Source of the DNA: Oliverpabstia intestinalis
Lineage (GTDB): Bacteria > Bacillota > Clostridia > Lachnospirales > Lachnospiraceae
Direction of reading: 5' to 3'
Length of the DNA stretch: 49,290 bases
Assembly: GCF_009696065.1 (NCBI RefSeq)
Contig: NZ_VUMS01000021.1
Location: forward strand, 1 to 49,290
Shown one piece after another: positions 46,064-49,290 of this stretch. Position numbers and translations under genes: made by a program. Under the pieces are notes generated by a model. The model was given only the letters and a program-made list of their open reading frames with translations. It was not told where the DNA came from and did not search any database. How positions within the stretch are numbered: the first letter of the stretch is position 1; each line of letters starts with the position of its first letter.

Positions 46064-47183
46064 ATTTCGGTAATTTTACCTCAACAAGATCTTCTTCCCC
46101 CGGTTCCTGTAGATTTCCGCCCGGTTTCACATACAACAGACTGTTGATCTGCTCCGCTTCCACAATCTGATCCGTTGCATATTTCACTGTATAGGCTTCC
46201 GTTGTCTCATCATCATATCCCTGCTCCTGAGACTGGAAAACCATTTGCCGGACAGTTCCGTCTTCCATACGAAATCCATACAAAAACCACGGTTCTTCAT
46301 ATGTTTCCCATGTAGTCACCCCATCATCGCCATATGATTGTTTTGTAATCTTCTTTCTTGGCATATCATAATGGATCGTCAGAGACAGCGGTGTAATCTC
46401 TATGGATTTTACTACCGTATCCGTATCTCCGATCGTCTGATTGACCGACAATCCTTCCTCTTTTTCCGTGCCTGCAAGTTCCCAGTCCAGCGTCCAGGTT
46501 CCTTTCACACCCGAGACAAATTCTGCCTGTTTATTTACCGTACCTAAATTTTCTAAGATTACCTGGATCTTCTTACCTGCCAGCCCGTTTTCTTCGTTCG
46601 AATCAATCTGCATGAGATATTCCATCGTTCCATCCGCTTTCTGATAGCCCGGCATATCCTCTTCACCAAAATTCCGGAAACTTCCGGAAGCATTTACTTC
46701 TTTTCCATCCACCTTCACAATCACCTGCTCAAAGTCTGGCTGTTCTTTCGTTTCTGCCGAGTATCCTTTTACCGAAAACGCCAGATGGCTGAAATTCTGA
46801 TCGGTAATACTCTGCAACACAGTAACCGTGATTCCCTGACTGGTGCAGGATGCTTCTGTCGATTCTGCCGCCCCTATTTCTTCCAGCTCTTTTTCCTGCG
46901 TTCTTGTCAGCTGCAACTTCTCTTTTAAACCTTCCGACCACCGGATATATACCCCGGCTGCCACAGATACCGTTGCCAGAGAAAGGGTAGCCACTGCCAG
47001 AATGATAGCCACTTTCTTTTTCGAAACTACAGTTTTTCCGCGTTCATTTTTCTGCCCTTCTATCTCTTCATGCATCCGTTTCTCCTGGCGGATCTGACCG
47101 TATGCCAGCTGCATCTTCTTCCGTACAACTTCCGGTATTTCTGCTTTCTTCTGTAAAATTTCTATTTTTTCCCGTTCCGTCAT
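46062..47183 (-). CDS. DUF4179 domain membrane protein, probable anti-sigma factor
   Basis: A 373-residue single-pass membrane protein. The cytoplasmic N-terminus (about 1-55) is helical and charged, with VRKKMQLAYGQIRQEK. A transmembrane helix spans about 58-78 (VAIILAVATLSLATVSVAAGV). The large extracytoplasmic part is beta-rich, with ITVTVLQSITDQNFSHLAFSV, typical of DUF4179 (its FSHLAFSV core). Its start overlaps the ECF sigma factor stop (ATGA). By family and position it probably holds the sigma factor inactive until an envelope signal is received. Confidence 0.87.
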   Translation of the reverse strand: MTEREKIEILQKKAEIPEVVRKKMQLAYGQIRQEKRMHEEIEGQKNERGKTVVSKKKVAIILAVATLSLATVSVAAGVYIRWSEGLKEKLQLTRTQEKELEEIGAAESTEASCTSQGITVTVLQSITDQNFSHLAFSVKGYSAETKEQPDFEQVIVKVDGKEVNASGSFRNFGEEDMPGYQKADGTMEYLMQIDSNEENGLAGKKIQVILENLGTVNKQAEFVSGVKGTWTLDWELAGTEKEEGLSVNQTIGDTDTVVKSIEITPLSLTIHYDMPRKKITKQSYGDDGVTTWETYEEPWFLYGFRMEDGTVRQMVFQSQEQGYDDETTEAYTVKYATDQIVEAEQINSLLYVKPGGNLQEPGEEDLVEVKLPK

Positions 47184-47701
47184 AAAGTCCTCCCCCTTTC
47201 CATCTTCATCTCATCCGCCAGCTGTTTTCTCCCACGTACCAGTCGGGTCTTTACCGTTGCCGCCGGAATATCCAATATTTCACTGACCTCGCGTATCTTA
47301 AACCCATCCACATAATAGAGAAGCATCACTAGGCGATACTTTTCATCAAGACCTTGTAACACCTGTTCCCACTCTGCCATTCCATATCCATCTTCCCGTG
47401 CATCTGCTTCTGACACAGTATCTTCCGTCAGCAAAAGTTCTTTTTTTCTCAGCAGATCATAGCATTTATTCATCAATATCCGTATCATCCATGTCTTCAC
47501 ATATCGGTTCTCCTTCAACGTAGAAAGCTTTTCCCAACAGACCAGAACCGTCTCCGCCATTGCATCAGCCACATCTTCCTCATTTTTCAAAATGGTTTTC
47601 GCCATCTTATACATACAGTCCGACTGCGACTCCATTAACCGAATAAATGCCTCCTCGTCCCCGCTCTTCGCTCTTTTTACCAATTCCAAATGCTCTGTCA
47701 C
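47180..47701 (-). CDS. ECF-type RNA polymerase sigma factor
   Basis: A 173-residue group IV sigma factor. Region 2 covers about 5-85 (AKSGDEEAFIRLM, DVADAMAETVLVCWEKL, WMIRILMNKCYDLLRKKE) and region 4 about 110-165 with the helix-turn-helix FKIREVSEILDIPAATVKTRLVRGRKQL, key part VSEILDIPAATVKTRL. The start is a GTG preceded by GGAGGTGACGCT. It overlaps the anti-sigma gene, and an ECF-type promoter at 47737-47763 precedes it, so it probably transcribes its own operon. Confidence 0.95.
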   Translation of the reverse strand: MTEHLELVKRAKSGDEEAFIRLMESQSDCMYKMAKTILKNEEDVADAMAETVLVCWEKLSTLKENRYVKTWMIRILMNKCYDLLRKKELLLTEDTVSEADAREDGYGMAEWEQVLQGLDEKYRLVMLLYYVDGFKIREVSEILDIPAATVKTRLVRGRKQLADEMKMERGRTL

Positions 47702-47736
47702 AGCGTCACCTCCTCTTTTCGTCTTTCTGTTGATTA

Positions 47737-47763
47737 GACGGAGTATTTCTCAAAAAAGTTTCA
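47737..47763 (-). promoter_or_regulatory. ECF-type autoregulatory promoter
   Basis: Minus strand -35 TGAAAC (47758-47763) and -10 CGTC (47737-47740) with 17 bases between, close to the TGAAAC-N16-CGTC pattern recognised by ECF sigma factors of Bacillus. It lies about 36 bases before the sigma gene start. Confidence 0.72.
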
Positions 47764-47829
47764 AATTTTTATCAGGATGTATTTCATAAATGGAAATGCG
47801 TATAGGATTCGTCTTTATCATGCAATGCA

Positions 47830-47868
47830 AAAAGAAAAGCTTTAGTTATCTGTAACTAAAGCTTTTTA
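47830..47868 (-). terminator. terminator after tRNA-Cys
   Basis: A stem of about 14 bp (AAAGCTTTAGTTA and TAACTAAAGCTTT around TCTG), with TTTTCTTTTT on the minus side, begins four bases after the tRNA-Cys 3' end. Confidence 0.85.
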
Positions 47869-47870
47869 AG

Positions 47871-47942
47871 AGGCGCAGACCGGATTTGAACCGGTGGATA
47901 CTGGTGTTGCAGACCATTGCCTTACCACTTGGCTACTGCGCC
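47871..47942 (-). tRNA. tRNA-Cys (GCA)
   Basis: A 72-base cloverleaf on minus. Acceptor GGCGCAG pairs with CTGCGCC, the anticodon loop is CTGCAAC with anticodon GCA, and the T arm holds GGTTCAAATCC. The CCA end is not encoded. It is transcribed together with tRNA-Glu, 39 bases upstream. Confidence 0.95.
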
Positions 47943-47981
47943 ATTATGAAATTGTAGAAAAATCTTCCTCAGATTTTTCAA

Positions 47982-48053
47982 TGACTCCGACGGGAATCGA
48001 ACCCGTGTTACCGCCGTGAAAGGGCGATGTCTTAACCGCTTGACCACGGAGCC
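47982..48053 (-). tRNA. tRNA-Glu (TTC)
   Basis: A 72-base cloverleaf on minus. Acceptor GGCTCCG pairs with CGGAGTC, the anticodon loop is CTTTCAC with anticodon TTC, and the T arm holds GGGTTCGATTCCC. CCA is not encoded. It is first in a two-tRNA transcript from the promoter at 48093-48121. Confidence 0.95.
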
Positions 48054-48092
48054 TTGTTTTTTTGTTTGTGTCGTATCTCAGTGACGAATGTT

Positions 48093-48121
48093 ATTCTATC
48101 ATAGGTTTCAGAAAAATGCAA
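48093..48121 (-). promoter_or_regulatory. tRNA-Glu/tRNA-Cys promoter
   Basis: Minus strand -35 TTGCAT (48116-48121), 17 bp spacer, -10 TAGAAT (48093-48098), about 40 bases before tRNA-Glu. Confidence 0.75.
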
Positions 48122-48240
48122 GCACTTTTTTAAAAAAATTGTATCTTTTTTTCAGAAATTCCTGTACAATAACAAATGTATGGATCATACAGCGAATTAT
48201 GCTATCATTCTACGACATAATTGTGCTGTAACCGAGTCAG

Positions 48241-48289
48241 GCGGATATTCGCAATTCGCTTCGCTGCTTGCTCATAACCGAACAACTGC
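48241..48289 (+). repeat. repeat B copy 2, leader of DUF3783 gene
   Basis: A copy of the block at 40860-40908 (45 of 49 bases). The base change in the stem (ATTCGC) keeps pairing through a G-U wobble. It lies about 95 bases before the DUF3783 start codon. Confidence 0.6.
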
Positions 48290-48381
48290 TTATTGCTCTT
48301 CGCAATCTACTTAATGATACGTAAGGAAAAAGCTGATTGCAAAGATCCATTCAATATAATTTTCAGGAGGAAAATATAAAG

Positions 48382-48765
48382 ATGAAGGAAACTATCTTAC
48401 TTTTCAATATAACCGACCGTAACACCAAACTGAAATTAGAACGCATTCTCTTGCCGCTGAAGCTCCGGATCCGGCGGATCCCGGTGTCTCAGTATGGACA
48501 GACACTGGCTGCGCTGTGTGGTCTGGAAGAACCTGTTGCTCTGCCCTCCGAGAGCGCTGTTACCCCGTCTTTTTCCGATCCTATGATGATCTTTGCAGGT
48601 TTATCTGAAATGACCCTGGATCGCGTTCTGACGGGCTTACGCACGCAGCAGATCCGTATTCCTTATAAAGCTATTCTGACGCCCACCAACCAGCACTGGA
48701 CACCGGAGGAATGTTTTATCGAGATCAAAAAAGAACACGAGCAGATGCATGGAATCAGCCAGTGA
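48382..48765 (+). CDS. DUF3783 family protein
   Basis: A small cytoplasmic protein of 127 residues. It begins ETILLFNITDRNTKLKLERI, contains MMIFAGLSEMTLDRVLTGLR and YKAILTPTNQHWTPEE near the C-terminus, all typical of DUF3783 (function unknown). The ATG at 48382 follows AGGAGG at good spacing; the frame extends 15 codons upstream through the ribosome site and is trimmed. It is a lone plus-strand gene between tRNA clusters, with repeat B in its leader. Confidence 0.85.
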   Translation: MKETILLFNITDRNTKLKLERILLPLKLRIRRIPVSQYGQTLAALCGLEEPVALPSESAVTPSFSDPMMIFAGLSEMTLDRVLTGLRTQQIRIPYKAILTPTNQHWTPEECFIEIKKEHEQMHGISQ

Positions 48766-48910
48766 TGCCATTTGCACTTTCTATAAACGAATATGTTTGT
48801 TTGCACTTGCAGTGGTATACAACCACAAGGGAATAGCCGGTTTGAAATTTGTTGCTACGAACCGGTCCAGAATACCTGTAATACATGATTTGTCAACAAT
48901 CTGTAAAACA

Positions 48911-48950
48911 TAAAAAACCTGCAGGATACATTCATTTGTATCTTACAGGT
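48911..48950 (-). terminator. terminator of the rRNA/tRNA-Asn transcript
   Basis: An imperfect stem (ACCTG and GATACA pairing with TGTATC and CAGGT) followed on minus by TTTTTTATG, about 55 bases after tRNA-Asn. The rest of 48766-49003 holds nothing I can identify. Confidence 0.8.
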
Positions 48951-49003
48951 CTATTCTATCTCATTCCTCCCGGAGCTTTCCCTGCCCTTCCGGCATAAAA
49001 AAG

Positions 49004-49076
49004 CTCCCCCAGTTGGACTCGAACCAACGACACTGCGGTTAACAGCCGCATGCTCTACCGACTGAGCTATGGAGGA
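49004..49076 (-). tRNA. tRNA-Asn (GTT)
   Basis: A 73-base cloverleaf on minus. Acceptor TCCTCCA pairs with TGGGGGA, the D arm is AGCTCAGTCGGTAGAGC, the anticodon GTT sits in CTGTTAA, and the T arm holds GGTTCGAGTCC; the discriminator is G, as expected for Asn. CCA is not encoded. It lies about 88 bases downstream of the 23S 3' end and is probably part of the rRNA transcript. Confidence 0.95.
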
Positions 49077-49164
49077 TCATTCTCTTTCTCTCTTTTCTCT
49101 CCATGTACCTTCAAAACTGCACACACGTAACATCCTTCTTCTCTTGTTTGCGATCGACCGTTCC

Positions 49165-49290
49165 AGGTCAAACCCTCGACCGATTAGTAACAGTCAGCTC
49201 CATACATTACTGCACTTCCACCTCTGCCCTATCTACCTCGTCGTCTTCAAGGGGTCTTACTTCTTTCGAATGGGATATCTCATCTTGAGG
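49165..49290 (-). rRNA. 23S rRNA, 3' end (partial)
   Basis: On the minus strand the last ~125 bases show universal 23S 3'-terminal sequence: TTGAAGACGACGAGGTAGAT, GGAAGTGCAGTAATG, GGAGCTGACTGTTACTAATC and GGTCGAGGGTTTGACC. The exact 3' end (about 49165) is estimated from the terminal helix. The gene continues beyond the right edge. No 5S gene follows in the 88 bases before tRNA-Asn. Confidence 0.95.

Overview
The window reads as a chromosomal segment of a low-GC Gram-positive anaerobe of the Clostridia, most likely a Lachnospiraceae (Blautia-like) gut bacterium. The support is strong AGGAGG-type ribosome binding sites, an M-box, a Trp T-box, a BirA-type biotin operator, a seven-gene trpEGDCFBA operon, BioY-type biotin uptake and host-glycan fucosidases. 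Genus is inference. The right edge is the 3' end of a 23S rRNA gene on the minus strand. The left edge is three tandem promoters plus a leader typical of an rRNA operon, also reading minus. The ~49 kb therefore lies between two co-oriented rRNA operons, and 42 of the 46 proteins plus all RNA genes are on the minus strand, probably co-directional with replication.

From left to right: rRNA promoters; a transglutaminase-like protein; a paired chromate-transporter operon with a small membrane protein and an SLC13/ArsB-like permease (1.5-4.1 kb); enolase; a large urea-utilisation region (5.7-19.8 kb); polyphosphate kinase; a nitrilase-family amidase; DUF1284, MalY/PatB and DUF3737 proteins; an eda-kdgK-AEC transporter operon for 2-keto-3-deoxygluconate; M-box-controlled mgtE and a lone HPt protein on plus; bioB-bioY; a gap with two giant palindromes; the trp operon under a T-box; an AIM24-like protein; a GH29-GH95 fucosidase pair; an ECF sigma/DUF4179 anti-sigma pair; tRNA-Cys and tRNA-Glu; a DUF3783 protein; and tRNA-Asn next to the 23S gene.

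The urea region is the functional centre. ureABC is followed by a membrane hybrid histidine kinase and an AraC-type response regulator. After a new promoter and an attenuator-like leader comes a cytidylate-kinase-like gene, the five urea ABC transporter genes urtABCDE, and the maturation genes ureEFGD. Together they could import urea, hydrolyse it to ammonia and control both steps. The sensing role of the two-component pair is inferred from position only.

The most unusual structures are noncoding: two ~183-185 bp imperfect palindromes with perfect 32-33 bp arms between bioB and trpA; several dispersed intergenic repeats, one repeated 45/49 in front of two plus-strand genes and one inverted 24/26 pair bracketing 11 kb; and a 23S-tRNA-Asn junction without a 5S gene. 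No CRISPR array, transposase, integrase or phage gene was seen.
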